Origin: G963668185 sp965237445
Lineage (GTDB): Bacteria; Chloroflexota; Dehalococcoidia; Lucifugimonadales; G963668185
NCBI GenBank assembly: GCA_965237445.1
Contig: OZ250142.1
Location: 2,294,001-2,358,000 of the forward strand
DNA length: 64,000 bases
Direction of reading: 5' to 3'
Shown: positions 1 through 8,250 of the stretch, one piece after another
How the letters are laid out: the number at the start of each line of letters is the position of its first letter
Numbering within the stretch: the first letter of the stretch is position 1
Made by a program: the position numbers and the translations under genes
Notes under the pieces: model-generated
Databases searched by the model: none
The model's input: only the letters and a program-made list of their open reading frames with translations
What the model was told of the DNA's origin: nothing

Positions 1-226
1 GCAGTTCTTCCTGGGACTCGATCCTAAGGGGAGCTTCTAAGGGGCTGCGCCGTTAGAGGGCGCCGCCGACGTTTCCGCACCCAGGCCCAATGTCCCGCCG
101 CGATACATTGCTCTCCATCTTGCGTGCCTAGCCACGACCGTATGTGCGTGACCAAACGTTGCCGTTGGCTCCGGCGATGTTATGGCAACGCGCCTCTACG
201 CTGAGGACGGAGAGACGCGAGTTAGA
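1..226. other. Gene-free left edge
   Basis: No convincing coding frame, RNA or repeat is visible here. It lies downstream of the minus-strand crotonase gene and probably holds only its 3' flank. Confidence 0.4.
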
Positions 227-1108
227 TTAAGTGCCGTCGGAGGACTGCCGAGGTTTTGAGCGCGGTCCCTGCGGCTCAGGCTGGAATGGGCCGTCCCTGG
301 CCTCCAGGAAGCCGCGCAAGCCTCCGGCGGCCTGGGCGTCGTACAGCTTTCGCCGGACCTCGCCGTAGGAGGAGTGCGCGATCGAAGACAGGGCGGAGTT
401 GACCTTCATGGCGGTTGACAGGCCCATCGCGTCCAGGCCCATCCACGTAACGGCCTTGTTCACGCGCACGGACGCCTCCGGTACCTTGGCGATGCGATGC
501 GCCAGGCGCATCGTTTCCTCTTCCAGATTGTCCCTTGGGACGACCCTGTTGATGATGCCGATACGCTGCGCTTCCTGGGCGTCCATGTGGTCGCCGGTGA
601 GCGCCCACTGGTGCGCGTGCTTCCAGTTGGTTAGCGCGGCCAGCAGGAACGTCGTGTTGGACACGTGCCTCACCTCAGGCTGTCCGAACACGGCGTCGTC
701 GGACGCGATGGTGATGTCGCAGGCCAGGCTGTACCAGAAACCGCCGCCCATGCAGTAGCCGTGGACCATGGCTATGACTGGAACTCCCAGCTTCCAGATG
801 TGCATCAGGTTGTCAGTGTGGTCCAGGTCGCTCTGCCACCAGTGGCGCAGATAGTCGTCGATTTCCGTGGTCTCCGGAGTCAGGGACGGTCCGCCGCCCT
901 CTCTCTTCATGTCGTAGCCTGCGCAGAAGGACCGTCCGGCGCCTGCCAGCACAACGGCCCTGATCTCCGGGTTTCTGTCAGCGCTGTCGAGCGCGTCCCG
1001 AAGCTCCAGCACAAGCGGTTCGTTCAGGGCGTTGAGCACCTCCGGACGGTTTAGAGTGATCTTCACCACAGGGCCGTCCTGCTCGTAGAGAATGAATCCG
1101 TATGACAT
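227..1108 (-). CDS. Enoyl-CoA hydratase/isomerase (crotonase) family protein
   Basis: A 293-residue crotonase-fold enzyme acting on acyl-CoA thioesters. The oxyanion-hole segments are visible: RSFCAGYDMK near residue 70 and HGYCMGGGF near residue 117. The second catalytic glutamate is kept in FGQPEV. The first, normally the Glu two residues after GGG as in GGGCEL, reads GGGFWY, so this may be an isomerase, hydrolase or other crotonase rather than a classical hydratase. The frame stays open far upstream, but the start was placed at 1108 because GGAGGAAAC sits just before that ATG and family similarity begins there. The C-terminal tail of about 20 residues is polar and probably disordered. The gene is divergent from the flavin monooxygenase at 1276, so the two may share regulation. 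Confidence 0.9.
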   Translation of the reverse strand: MSYGFILYEQDGPVVKITLNRPEVLNALNEPLVLELRDALDSADRNPEIRAVVLAGAGRSFCAGYDMKREGGGPSLTPETTEIDDYLRHWWQSDLDHTDNLMHIWKLGVPVIAMVHGYCMGGGFWYSLACDITIASDDAVFGQPEVRHVSNTTFLLAALTNWKHAHQWALTGDHMDAQEAQRIGIINRVVPRDNLEEETMRLAHRIAKVPEASVRVNKAVTWMGLDAMGLSTAMKVNSALSSIAHSSYGEVRRKLYDAQAAGGLRGFLEARDGPFQPEPQGPRSKPRQSSDGT

Positions 1109-1137
1109 CTGTTTCCTCCAGTGATGCTGAGTGTGCG

Positions 1138-1159
1138 GGGACCCGGCAGGGCGGGTCCC
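1138..1159. promoter_or_regulatory. Inverted repeat in a divergent promoter region
   Basis: GGGACCC (1138-1144) and GGGTCCC (1153-1159) form a 7-bp perfect inverted repeat with an 8-nt spacer. It sits between the divergent crotonase and flavin monooxygenase genes. It could be an operator or an mRNA leader hairpin; nothing in the sequence decides which. Confidence 0.35.
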
Positions 1160-1275
1160 AGATTGCGGCCCCATCATATGCGAATTCGAGCATGCCGTTC
1201 CTAGGGTGAACTGCGACAGTGTTAGAATCGGGCAATTCCGGCGCACAGTCGCGCAAGAGAAAGGCATTCTCAAAC

Positions 1276-2559
1276 ATGAAGTTCGGGATTTTCTACGAGC
1301 ACCAGCTTCCGCGCCCCTGGGAAGAGGACAGCGAACACAGGCTCCTGCACGAGGCCTTGGACCAGGTCGAGCTCGCCGACCGGTTGGGCATCGACTATGC
1401 GTGGGAGGTGGAACACCACTTCCTCGAAGAGTACTCACACTCCTCGGCGCCGGAGGTCTTCCTGGCAGCCTGCAGCCAGCGCACGAAGTACATCCGGCTT
1501 GGGCACGGGATCGTGCTCATGCCTCCCGGGTACAACCACCCGGCGCGCGTGGCCGAGCGTATTTCCACGCTGGACATCGTGAGCAACGGGCGCGTGGACT
1601 GGGGCACGGGCGAATCGAACTCACGCAGCGAGCTGGAAGGGTTCGGCGTGAACCCTGATCAGAAGCGGGACATGTGGATCGAGACCGTGCGTGAGACGGC
1701 CAAGATGATGTGCACAAGTCCGTATCCGGGCTACGAGGGCGAGTTCTTTTCGATGCCTCACCGTGACGTGGTGCCCAAGCCGGTGCAGAAGCCGCACCCG
1801 CCGATTTGGGTGGCGTGCTCGAACCGCGATACGATCAGGCTGGCCGGGAGGCTAGGCATTGGCGCGCTTACGTTCGCGTTCATAGACGAGGAGGAGGCGC
1901 GGTACTGGGTCGACGACTACTATACGGCGCTAAAGAACGAGTGCGAGCCGATAGGGCAGGCCGTGAACCCGAACATCGCCATCGTCACGGGGTTCATGTG
2001 CCATGAAGACAGCGACACAGCCGTGAGCCGGGGCATCGACGGGTTCCAGTTCTTCGGATACGGACTAAGCCACTACTACATTCACGGGACGCACGTCCCG
2101 GGCGGTTTCGACCTCTGGCAGGACTACCTGGAGAATGGCCCAAAGGATCGGGAGCCCGTGGGCTGCATAGGCAACCCGGCACAGATTCGCAATACGATTT
2201 CCAAGTTCGAGGACGCTGGCGTTGACCAGGTGGTCTTCATTCAGCAGGGCGGCAAGAACCTGCACGAGCACATTTGCGAGTCCCTGGAAATGTTCTCCGA
2301 CCAGATAATGCCCGAATTCAAGGACCGGGAGGAGAAGAAGGCGGTGCAGAAGGCGGCCGAGCTGGAGCCTTACGTGGAGGCGGCGCTGGAGCGCAAGCCA
2401 CCAATCCGCAAGTTGGAGTACATTCCACCCCTGGATTCGTATCCGGTCATGAGGGATAAGCTGGGCATCGAGGGGCCGCAGCGCACGGGGCCAACCATTC
2501 TCGATTCGCTCATTGGGAAAGAGAAGGCCGATGATTCGCAGGAGACCGCAGCGTCGTAA
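1276..2559 (+). CDS. LLM-class flavin-dependent oxidoreductase (luciferase-like monooxygenase)
   Basis: A 427-residue bacterial-luciferase-fold enzyme expected to use reduced FMN or F420 to oxidise small organics. The N-terminal MKFGIFYEHQLPRPW strand, the segment AERISTLDIVSNGRVDWGTG near residue 95, and the VPKPVQKPHPPIWVA motif near residue 165 are typical of the family. The ATG at 1276 is preferred over an in-frame upstream start at 1219 because homology begins with MKFG. A purine-rich GAGAAAGG lies upstream. A charged C-terminal extension after about residue 355 goes beyond the usual barrel. An FAD oxidoreductase follows 62 bp downstream on the same strand, so the pair may act in one oxidative pathway. 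The substrate cannot be read from the sequence. Confidence 0.9.
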   Translation: MKFGIFYEHQLPRPWEEDSEHRLLHEALDQVELADRLGIDYAWEVEHHFLEEYSHSSAPEVFLAACSQRTKYIRLGHGIVLMPPGYNHPARVAERISTLDIVSNGRVDWGTGESNSRSELEGFGVNPDQKRDMWIETVRETAKMMCTSPYPGYEGEFFSMPHRDVVPKPVQKPHPPIWVACSNRDTIRLAGRLGIGALTFAFIDEEEARYWVDDYYTALKNECEPIGQAVNPNIAIVTGFMCHEDSDTAVSRGIDGFQFFGYGLSHYYIHGTHVPGGFDLWQDYLENGPKDREPVGCIGNPAQIRNTISKFEDAGVDQVVFIQQGGKNLHEHICESLEMFSDQIMPEFKDREEKKAVQKAAELEPYVEAALERKPPIRKLEYIPPLDSYPVMRDKLGIEGPQRTGPTILDSLIGKEKADDSQETAAS

Positions 2560-2621
2560 TGGAAGCCACCGGTCTCTCAACGCTGTCGCGGGACTTCGCC
2601 TTACGATAGGAAACCCGGCCA

Positions 2622-3812
2622 TTGACGTATGACCTGTTGGTTGTCGGCGGCGGAATCGCGGGCGCCTCTCTGGCCAAGGTCATGGCGGACGAGGGTGCAA
2701 GAGTCCTCGTGCTCGAAAGGGAGGCCCGCTTCAAGGACCGAGTGCGCGGCGAAGGGATACACCCCTGGGGCGTCGCCGACCTGAAGCGGCTTGGGCTGCA
2801 CGACCTTGTTATGGGTACGTGCGGCCAAGAACTCCGCTACTGGACCAGCTATCACAATGGCAGGGCGCGGCCCAGAGATTTTTTCGCGACCTCTCCCTCA
2901 GGCTGCGGCGAGATCACGGTCCATCATCCGGAGCTTCAGGAGGTGCTGCTGCAGGCGGCGGTCCACTCTGGAGCGGAGGTGCGCCGCCGGGCGCTGGCCC
3001 TGTCGGTCACGCCGGGCGAGACTCCGACGGCCGAAGTGCGCTGGCAGGGCAGGGTGGAGCCGATTGGCGCGCGCCTGATCGCGCTGGCCGACGGCAGATC
3101 GTCGAGCGGCCGCAAGTGGGCGGGCTTCGACGTGAAGCGCGATCCGCCGATGACGGCGCTGGCGGGTGTGCTGGTGTCCGGCCTGAAGTGCGATCCGGGA
3201 GCGGTCCACGAGTTGGGTGACCCCGAAAACGGCCACGGGTTCCTGGTGTTCCCGCTGCCAGAGGACAGATACAGGTTGTACTACGCTTTCAGGCGGAATG
3301 AGCGGCCGAGGGTGCTGAGCGGAGACAGGCGATTCCCCGAGTTTACGCAGTCTACGCTCGATGTGGGAGCGCCGCCCGAGTGGTACGAGGGCTCTGAGAA
3401 GATAGGGCCGCTGGCGATGTACGACACGGCTGACACGTGGGTAGACCATCCCCATAGGGACAACGTCGTCCTGGTCGGCGACGCAGCGTCTTCGAACGAC
3501 CCGACATGGGGTAACGGCCAGTCGCTGGTGTTCCGCGGCGTCCGCGTGCTGCGTGACAAGCTACTGGAAACGAGCAACTGGACCGAGGCAGGGGACGCCT
3601 ATGCCGAAGAACACACGCGCTACTATGGCTCCATCCACCGGATAACCAACTGGCTGGTTGAGATGTACCTGGAGGTCGGCCCCGAGGCAGACGCCCGGCG
3701 AGTGAGGGCCCTATCCAGGCCTCGTGAGGAGCGGTTCAGGCCGGACCACATGGGCGAGGGGCCTGAGGCACCGAGCGATGAGGACGCCCGGCGGCGGTTC
3801 TTCGGGGAGTAG
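2622..3812 (+). CDS. FAD-dependent oxidoreductase (PHBH/geranylgeranyl-reductase-like fold)
   Basis: A 396-residue flavoprotein. The dinucleotide-binding motif VVGGGIAGAS is at residues 7-16, followed by a conserved Arg/Glu segment (RVRGEGIHPWG). The second FAD motif LVGDAASSNDPTWGNG near residue 285 matches the GD motif of aromatic hydroxylase-like monooxygenases. The start is TTG, with AGG upstream; MTYDLLVVGGG is a natural N-terminus. It likely hydroxylates or oxidises a hydrophobic substrate. A reductase role is possible because halogenases and geranylgeranyl reductases share this fold. It is probably co-transcribed with the monooxygenase at 1276. Confidence 0.85.
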   Translation: MTYDLLVVGGGIAGASLAKVMADEGARVLVLEREARFKDRVRGEGIHPWGVADLKRLGLHDLVMGTCGQELRYWTSYHNGRARPRDFFATSPSGCGEITVHHPELQEVLLQAAVHSGAEVRRRALALSVTPGETPTAEVRWQGRVEPIGARLIALADGRSSSGRKWAGFDVKRDPPMTALAGVLVSGLKCDPGAVHELGDPENGHGFLVFPLPEDRYRLYYAFRRNERPRVLSGDRRFPEFTQSTLDVGAPPEWYEGSEKIGPLAMYDTADTWVDHPHRDNVVLVGDAASSNDPTWGNGQSLVFRGVRVLRDKLLETSNWTEAGDAYAEEHTRYYGSIHRITNWLVEMYLEVGPEADARRVRALSRPREERFRPDHMGEGPEAPSDEDARRRFFGE

Positions 3813-3893
3813 GGGCGGCAACAAGGAGAGTTGGGCGGTTCTCGCAGGTTCACGGTACGATGGAGTTGTGAAGATCGGCAAGGAACTGCGCTT

Positions 3894-4055
3894 ATGACAA
3901 CGCTGGACGCACAGGTTGGCGAGTTGAGGGGCGACATCAGCGGCTTGAATCGCCGCATAGATGATCTGCATTGCCTCTTGATTGTGTTGATGGGGATAGC
4001 GGGGACGGGAGTATTGGTGACAGAGGCTAGGCTGGTGTTACATCTTATGGGATGA
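3894..4055 (+). CDS. Small predicted membrane protein with a short coiled coil
   Basis: A 53-residue protein. The first about 25 residues (DAQVGELRGDISGLNRRIDD) have heptad-like spacing, and the next about 20 are hydrophobic (LLIVLMGIAGTGVLV), giving a coiled-coil-plus-membrane-anchor layout. AAGGA precedes the ATG at 3894. The frame is open from 3831, but that extension lacks a good ribosome site. No function is recognised. Confidence 0.5.
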   Translation: MTTLDAQVGELRGDISGLNRRIDDLHCLLIVLMGIAGTGVLVTEARLVLHLMG

Positions 4056-4140
4056 CAGAGAGTTCACATCCGGCAGGCTCAGTGCCGACCGCAGAGACAG
4101 CCCCTCTTAACCTTCACCTATCCGCTGGCTTAGACGGTTG

Positions 4141-4830
4141 CTACTCACAGTCTTCCTCCGCTGCCTCAAGGAAAAGCTTCATCCTAGCTACACGTTCGTC
4201 TAGTTGCTCCGCGTTACTCCCTATCTCGGCATACTCGTCAGCGAAGGCTGCAATGTATCTCCCGATAAACTCTTGGGCAGCCCTTACTTGCATCATCCGT
4301 GTGGGTAGTGCCCAACATAGGTTCTGTAACTCTTGCTGGTCCAGAAGGGCATCCTCAAAGATAGTGTCGAATTGTTCCTCAATGGCATCGATTGTCTTTG
4401 CGTGTTCAACATACTCTTGCGTTAGTGATAGCCGTTCTTCTATCCGCGCCTCTTCCTCTAGCTTCGGAGTTGGGAACAGGGCTTTGATCTTGTCATAGGT
4501 GGCGTTGGATACGGTTACGTCGGCAGTCGTAGGGTACACCTTGAGATCTCTAAGGTTCGGCGCGGACTCCAAGATGTTAATCGCCTTGTCGTAACGAGGC
4601 CAATCGAGGCTCAACAGTAACCAGCGCTCACCGTCCTCCGCTGCGACCCCAATTTCCTTGCCATGTAAGTTGAGTAGGGCTTCCTCTGATGAATTCAGCT
4701 GGCTGATACAAACACCCATCACTATCAAGAGTATGATTGCACCGACAACGGCCCATATGCCGAGATCTGGCCTCTTGTCAACAGCAGGCTGATCATGTCT
4801 TGGGTTGGTACCGGGGTTACGCAAGGACAT
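4141..4830 (-). CDS. Membrane-anchored hypothetical protein
   Basis: A 229-residue protein of unknown function. A polar N-terminus of about 24 residues precedes one transmembrane helix (IWAVVGAIILLIVMGVCIS, about 25-43). The rest is a largely helical, acidic soluble domain with coiled-coil character after residue 120 (KLEEEARIEERLSLTQEY). The ATG at 4830 has AAGGACG upstream. The next gene on the same strand (4890-5300) is also a membrane protein and lies 59 bp upstream, so the two may be one unit. The surrounding DNA is more AT-rich than the flanks, consistent with acquired DNA. Confidence 0.6.
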   Translation of the reverse strand: MSLRNPGTNPRHDQPAVDKRPDLGIWAVVGAIILLIVMGVCISQLNSSEEALLNLHGKEIGVAAEDGERWLLLSLDWPRYDKAINILESAPNLRDLKVYPTTADVTVSNATYDKIKALFPTPKLEEEARIEERLSLTQEYVEHAKTIDAIEEQFDTIFEDALLDQQELQNLCWALPTRMMQVRAAQEFIGRYIAAFADEYAEIGSNAEQLDERVARMKLFLEAAEEDCE

Positions 4831-4889
4831 CCTACATCGTCCTTACAAGTAACTAGCGTTAGCATTCATTCCAATATGCAAGAGAGAAT

Positions 4890-5300
4890 CTACGTCCATA
4901 TCCAAATGAGAGAAGCGGTTACAACTGGCCCAGCAATGACGAGAACCACCATCTCCTGCTTAGTCATCCAAGTCCGTGGCCTTTCTCGATTCCCGAGTGG
5001 GTACAGGTTGTAGTGGCCGAACAATACAAACGGCGTTGTCGCGAATAGCACAAACGCCGTGGCAAACATGCCAGCGGCGAGTTGCTCAAAATCGCTATGT
5101 GCTATGGGAACCAAGAACACTCCTACAACCACCAGAAGGAAGGACAGGACCATGATACAGTCGGAGACCGTTATCCAAGTCAACTCGTCCCTAGCTTCCA
5201 TTTCGATCTCTCGCTTGATCCGCCATGTAACCGCAGCAATCTGGAACCCTGCAAGCGCAGCAGCGGGAGTCCAAATGTGTTGTAGTTGAACCGCGTCCAT
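4890..5300 (-). CDS. Four-helix integral membrane hypothetical protein
   Basis: A 136-residue, strongly hydrophobic protein. Likely transmembrane segments are about 9-26, 45-66, 74-93 and 115-135, with a charged loop (RIKREIEMEARDE) after the first. AGGACGAG lies before the ATG at 5300. No family is recognised. It precedes the membrane-anchored protein at 4141-4830 in the direction of transcription and could partner with it. Confidence 0.6.
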   Translation of the reverse strand: MDAVQLQHIWTPAAALAGFQIAAVTWRIKREIEMEARDELTWITVSDCIMVLSFLLVVVGVFLVPIAHSDFEQLAAGMFATAFVLFATTPFVLFGHYNLYPLGNRERPRTWMTKQEMVVLVIAGPVVTASLIWIWT

Positions 5301-5413
5301 TAGTCTCGTCCTATGGACGCCATGCAGCTTCCACAGCGACTATCGCGCTAGGACTTAATGCGATAGAAGACATGCCGTCGCATGGAACGGATCGAAAGCC
5401 CCTGCACCCTCGC

Positions 5414-6190
5414 TCAGCCCGTCTCTACCGGTAGGCCCTGCTCGGTCCAGTCCCGGTAAGAGCCGTCGTACAGGCGGACGGTGCGCCCGGCGCGGGTAAG
5501 CGCCAGCCACGCAAGGCTCGCGCGAGGGCCCGACCTGCAGTATGACACGACGGGATCGTCCGGCCCGATGCCAAGGCCTTCCAGTTGCTGTTTCAGTTCA
5601 GCCTCGGACGCCAGCAGTTGGCCGTCCTTGCCCGGGAGGCTACGCCAGTCCAGATGGACTGCGTGCGGGATGTGGCCGGGGACCTCGTCGGCATCGGACG
5701 TTCCCTCGAACTCTTCGGGCGACCTTACGTCGAGGCGCCTCCAAGAGGGGTCTGACTGCACATCTTCCGCGACTGCTCGAACGTCGGGCTGGGGCGCGTA
5801 TTCGAAGACGGCCGGCTCAGGGTGGTGTTGCCGGTAGAACACGGGACGGCCTTCCTCGACCCAGTGCTCGTAGAACTCGGACATTACGCGAACGTCTCTG
5901 GCGCCGAGGTAGGTGAGGGCCCAAGAGACCATCGACACCTTCTGGCCGTCGGGCGAGTCGTACAGGACAAGTGTCTTGCTGCTGTCCACGCCCGCCGCGC
6001 CAAGACGGGCCGCGAGGTCGGCCTCGGGACGCAGAGCACCGACATCGTCGAACAGCTCCGACATGGGGAAGCTGATCGCGCCCTGCGGATGGCCGGCGAG
6101 GTGTTTCATCCTCGTACGAGGATCGACAAGCAGCACGGACGGGTCCGCGAGGTGCCGCGAAACCCAATCCGTGCTAACGAACGTTACCAA
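5414..6190 (-). CDS. Tandem-rhodanese sulfurtransferase
   Basis: A 258-residue two-domain rhodanese of thiosulfate/3-mercaptopyruvate sulfurtransferase type. It moves sulfane sulfur to a thiophilic acceptor through a cysteine persulfide. The N-terminal domain (about 1-120) is the inactive copy, with Asp in VLYDSPDG where the cysteine would be. The C-terminal domain carries the active loop SYCRSGPRA with Cys218. The start is TTG at 6190. An OsmC-family gene lies 37 bp upstream and a MetE-like gene before that, so a sulfur-handling operon is likely. Thiosulfate versus mercaptopyruvate preference is not settled by this loop. Confidence 0.88.
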   Translation of the reverse strand: MVTFVSTDWVSRHLADPSVLLVDPRTRMKHLAGHPQGAISFPMSELFDDVGALRPEADLAARLGAAGVDSSKTLVLYDSPDGQKVSMVSWALTYLGARDVRVMSEFYEHWVEEGRPVFYRQHHPEPAVFEYAPQPDVRAVAEDVQSDPSWRRLDVRSPEEFEGTSDADEVPGHIPHAVHLDWRSLPGKDGQLLASEAELKQQLEGLGIGPDDPVVSYCRSGPRASLAWLALTRAGRTVRLYDGSYRDWTEQGLPVETG

Positions 6191-6227
6191 TTCTGGGTGT
6201 GGAGGCGCCGCTGATGCGGCTATCAGG

Positions 6228-6758
6228 CTAAAGCGCTTCGATTTCGGTCGACAGGTTGGTGTTCCGGACGACAGTCTGCGTCACCGGTGAGCCATCGACG
6301 GCGAGCTTCCAGATCTCTTTCAGCGTGTCCTCATCGGCATCCGCCCGCACATAGGCCTTTGCGGTAATGTCGCCGTAGGCGGAGCTGCCGGTATCACTAA
6401 CGCCTGCCCAGATGGCGATGTTCTCGAAGTTGCCCTCGACCGCGACCTCGAGGTCGTGGACCTTTACTCCCCGCTTCGTGGCGTTGAGGATGAACCCCAC
6501 GGACATGCAGGAGCCCACGGCCGCCAGGATCTGCTCGTGCGCGCTGGCCGCAATGTCTGTTGCGTCCAGGTCCGCCGGCTCGTCCATCTCGACGGTGTGG
6601 GTGCGCATGTGCGCCTTTACGCGGAAGCCGTCCTGCCACTGGATGCGGGCGCGCCACGGGCCGCTCACGGCCGCAAGTACGTCCGGGTTGCGGAACGACT
6701 CGGTGATTTCCTTGATCTTGTTGGGATGCAATCCGTTCAAGGTTGCTTCTTCTGTCAC
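6228..6758 (-). CDS. OsmC-family protein lacking the second active cysteine
   Basis: A 176-residue OsmC/Ohr-fold protein. The central-helix cysteine is present (Cys84 in AAVGSCMSVG), but the C-terminal motif that normally reads CPV reads GSPVT, with Ser157 in the cysteine position. Canonical OsmC/Ohr peroxidases need both cysteines, so a standard thiol peroxidase activity is doubtful. A sulfur-carrier or other role, or a divergent subfamily, is possible. The start is GTG at 6758 with AAGGAG upstream. It lies between a MetE-like gene and a rhodanese with 37-bp gaps on both sides, supporting co-transcription. Confidence 0.88.
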   Translation of the reverse strand: MTEEATLNGLHPNKIKEITESFRNPDVLAAVSGPWRARIQWQDGFRVKAHMRTHTVEMDEPADLDATDIAASAHEQILAAVGSCMSVGFILNATKRGVKVHDLEVAVEGNFENIAIWAGVSDTGSSAYGDITAKAYVRADADEDTLKEIWKLAVDGSPVTQTVVRNTNLSTEIEAL

Positions 6759-6795
6759 AGCTTTGTCTCCTTCTTAGTTGCCGGTTGCTTCTATG

Positions 6796-7959
6796 CTATG
6801 CGTACTCTTTGCGCAGGACCTCCGCGGCGTCCGAGATCGCCTTCAGCTTGAGGAAGGACGTCTCAGCGTCGTTGACGGCCCGCTCGGCAAATGTTCCGAA
6901 CCCACAGTCCGGATTCAGGTAGATCTTTTCGGGTTCGAAGTACTGTAGTGCGTCTTTAACCCTGTCTACGATGTACTCGGTAGATTCAATCTCCTCGGTG
7001 CGCGGGTTCACGACGCCGAGGCCGATCTCCATCTCGCTTGGATACTCTTTAAAGACCTCCAAAGCGCCGGCCCTGGGAGTCGCGTACTCCAATACAAGCT
7101 GATTGATGTTCATTTCCATCAGGTGGGGCAGCATCGGGCCGTAGTTGCCCTCCAGCAAAACCTCTTCCTTGCGGCTCCAGTTGCCCCTGCAGACGTGCAC
7201 GCCGATGTTCACTCCGTCCGCATCTTCCACCACCTCGTTCATCAGGCGGACCGCAAAGTCCAACTCCACGCTGGGGTCGCGGCGGGCGCTGAGCGCGGCG
7301 CACATGAACGTGTCCGAGCTTTCCTCACCGTAGACCACCTGGGAGAGGATCGGTTCGTCTAACTGAATGTACTTAATGCCGACTGCCTTCAGCGCCTTGA
7401 TCTCGTCCTTCAGAATCTGCACCACGTCAACGGCCAGCTCTTCCTGGCTTCCGTATGCTTTTTCGGTTAGGCCGTCGAACCAGCAGGAGCGCGTCATCTG
7501 GTAGGGCCCAGGCAGCGGCACCTTGATTGGCCTGGACGTGAACTTCTTCAGCGATTCGACCTCGTCCAGCGAGAGACCGTCCCTCGCTCCGAGTTTGTCC
7601 AGAGCGATCGGGCTCTTAATCGCGAACGCCGGAACGTCCTGGGCCCGCAGGATCTCTTCGAAGCTGGCCCGGTCCTTCACGTAGTCCATGAGCTCGGACA
7701 CCTTCATCAGGCTCAGCCCGTCGAGCTTCTCCACGATGAAGGAGTAGAAGTTGTCGCGCCGTTGTTCACCGTCGGAAACGATGTCTACGCCCGCGTCTTC
7801 CTGGTACCTGACGACCTGCTCCACCGCCTCGTCCGCGATGCGCTCGAACTCATCCGGTTCGATCTCGCCTTCCTGCTGGCGGCGAAGGGCGTCCTTCAGC
7901 TCGTTCGTACGGGGCCAACTGCCAACAACCGTGACCGGAAACAACACATTCTCACTCAT
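6796..7959 (-). CDS. MetE C-terminal-like (cobalamin-independent methionine synthase family) protein
   Basis: A 387-residue single-barrel protein related to the catalytic C-terminal half of MetE. Zinc-ligand motifs are visible: HVCRGN (His and Cys) near residue 243 and PDCGFGTF (Cys) near residue 350. The N-terminal half of full MetE (about 750 residues) is absent, as in short archaeal-type enzymes and related methyltransferases. It may transfer methyl groups from an alternative donor. The ATG at 7959 (MSENVLFPVTVVGSWPR) was chosen over an in-frame start at 8007 because GGAGAAG precedes it. It is first in a likely operon with the OsmC-like and rhodanese genes. Confidence 0.85.
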   Translation of the reverse strand: MSENVLFPVTVVGSWPRTNELKDALRRQQEGEIEPDEFERIADEAVEQVVRYQEDAGVDIVSDGEQRRDNFYSFIVEKLDGLSLMKVSELMDYVKDRASFEEILRAQDVPAFAIKSPIALDKLGARDGLSLDEVESLKKFTSRPIKVPLPGPYQMTRSCWFDGLTEKAYGSQEELAVDVVQILKDEIKALKAVGIKYIQLDEPILSQVVYGEESSDTFMCAALSARRDPSVELDFAVRLMNEVVEDADGVNIGVHVCRGNWSRKEEVLLEGNYGPMLPHLMEMNINQLVLEYATPRAGALEVFKEYPSEMEIGLGVVNPRTEEIESTEYIVDRVKDALQYFEPEKIYLNPDCGFGTFAERAVNDAETSFLKLKAISDAAEVLRKEYA

Positions 7960-8250
7960 TTCTGCATCTTCTCCATTGAGGTCTGGCAAGCTCGGAATGG
8001 CGCCCAAGTTGTAGTAAAATTCTCCGAGATCGGGCAGACTGAATTCCTACGCTCATTTCCGCGATGCGTATAGTTTGAACGCGAGGGCTTGGGCCGTCAA
8101 CTGTTGGATTCACGACGCACTTCGCAACTCTATGCCTTCCCCTATATGAGGGCGGGAGGTTAGGATTGCCCGATGCGCCAGGCAAGCCCCATCTAATCGC
8201 GGGGCACGACTCGTATAAGTTCATGACAAACTACCAAAGCTTCAGAGGCC
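7960..8250. other. Divergent intergenic region
   Basis: It separates the minus-strand MetE-like operon from the plus-strand lipoprotein gene and must hold promoters for both. No single promoter stood out clearly enough to call. Confidence 0.35.

Noticed and set aside
1109..1438. N-terminal extension of the crotonase frame
   Set aside because: Arg/Pro-rich, overlaps the divergent gene, and a strong ribosome site lies at 1108.
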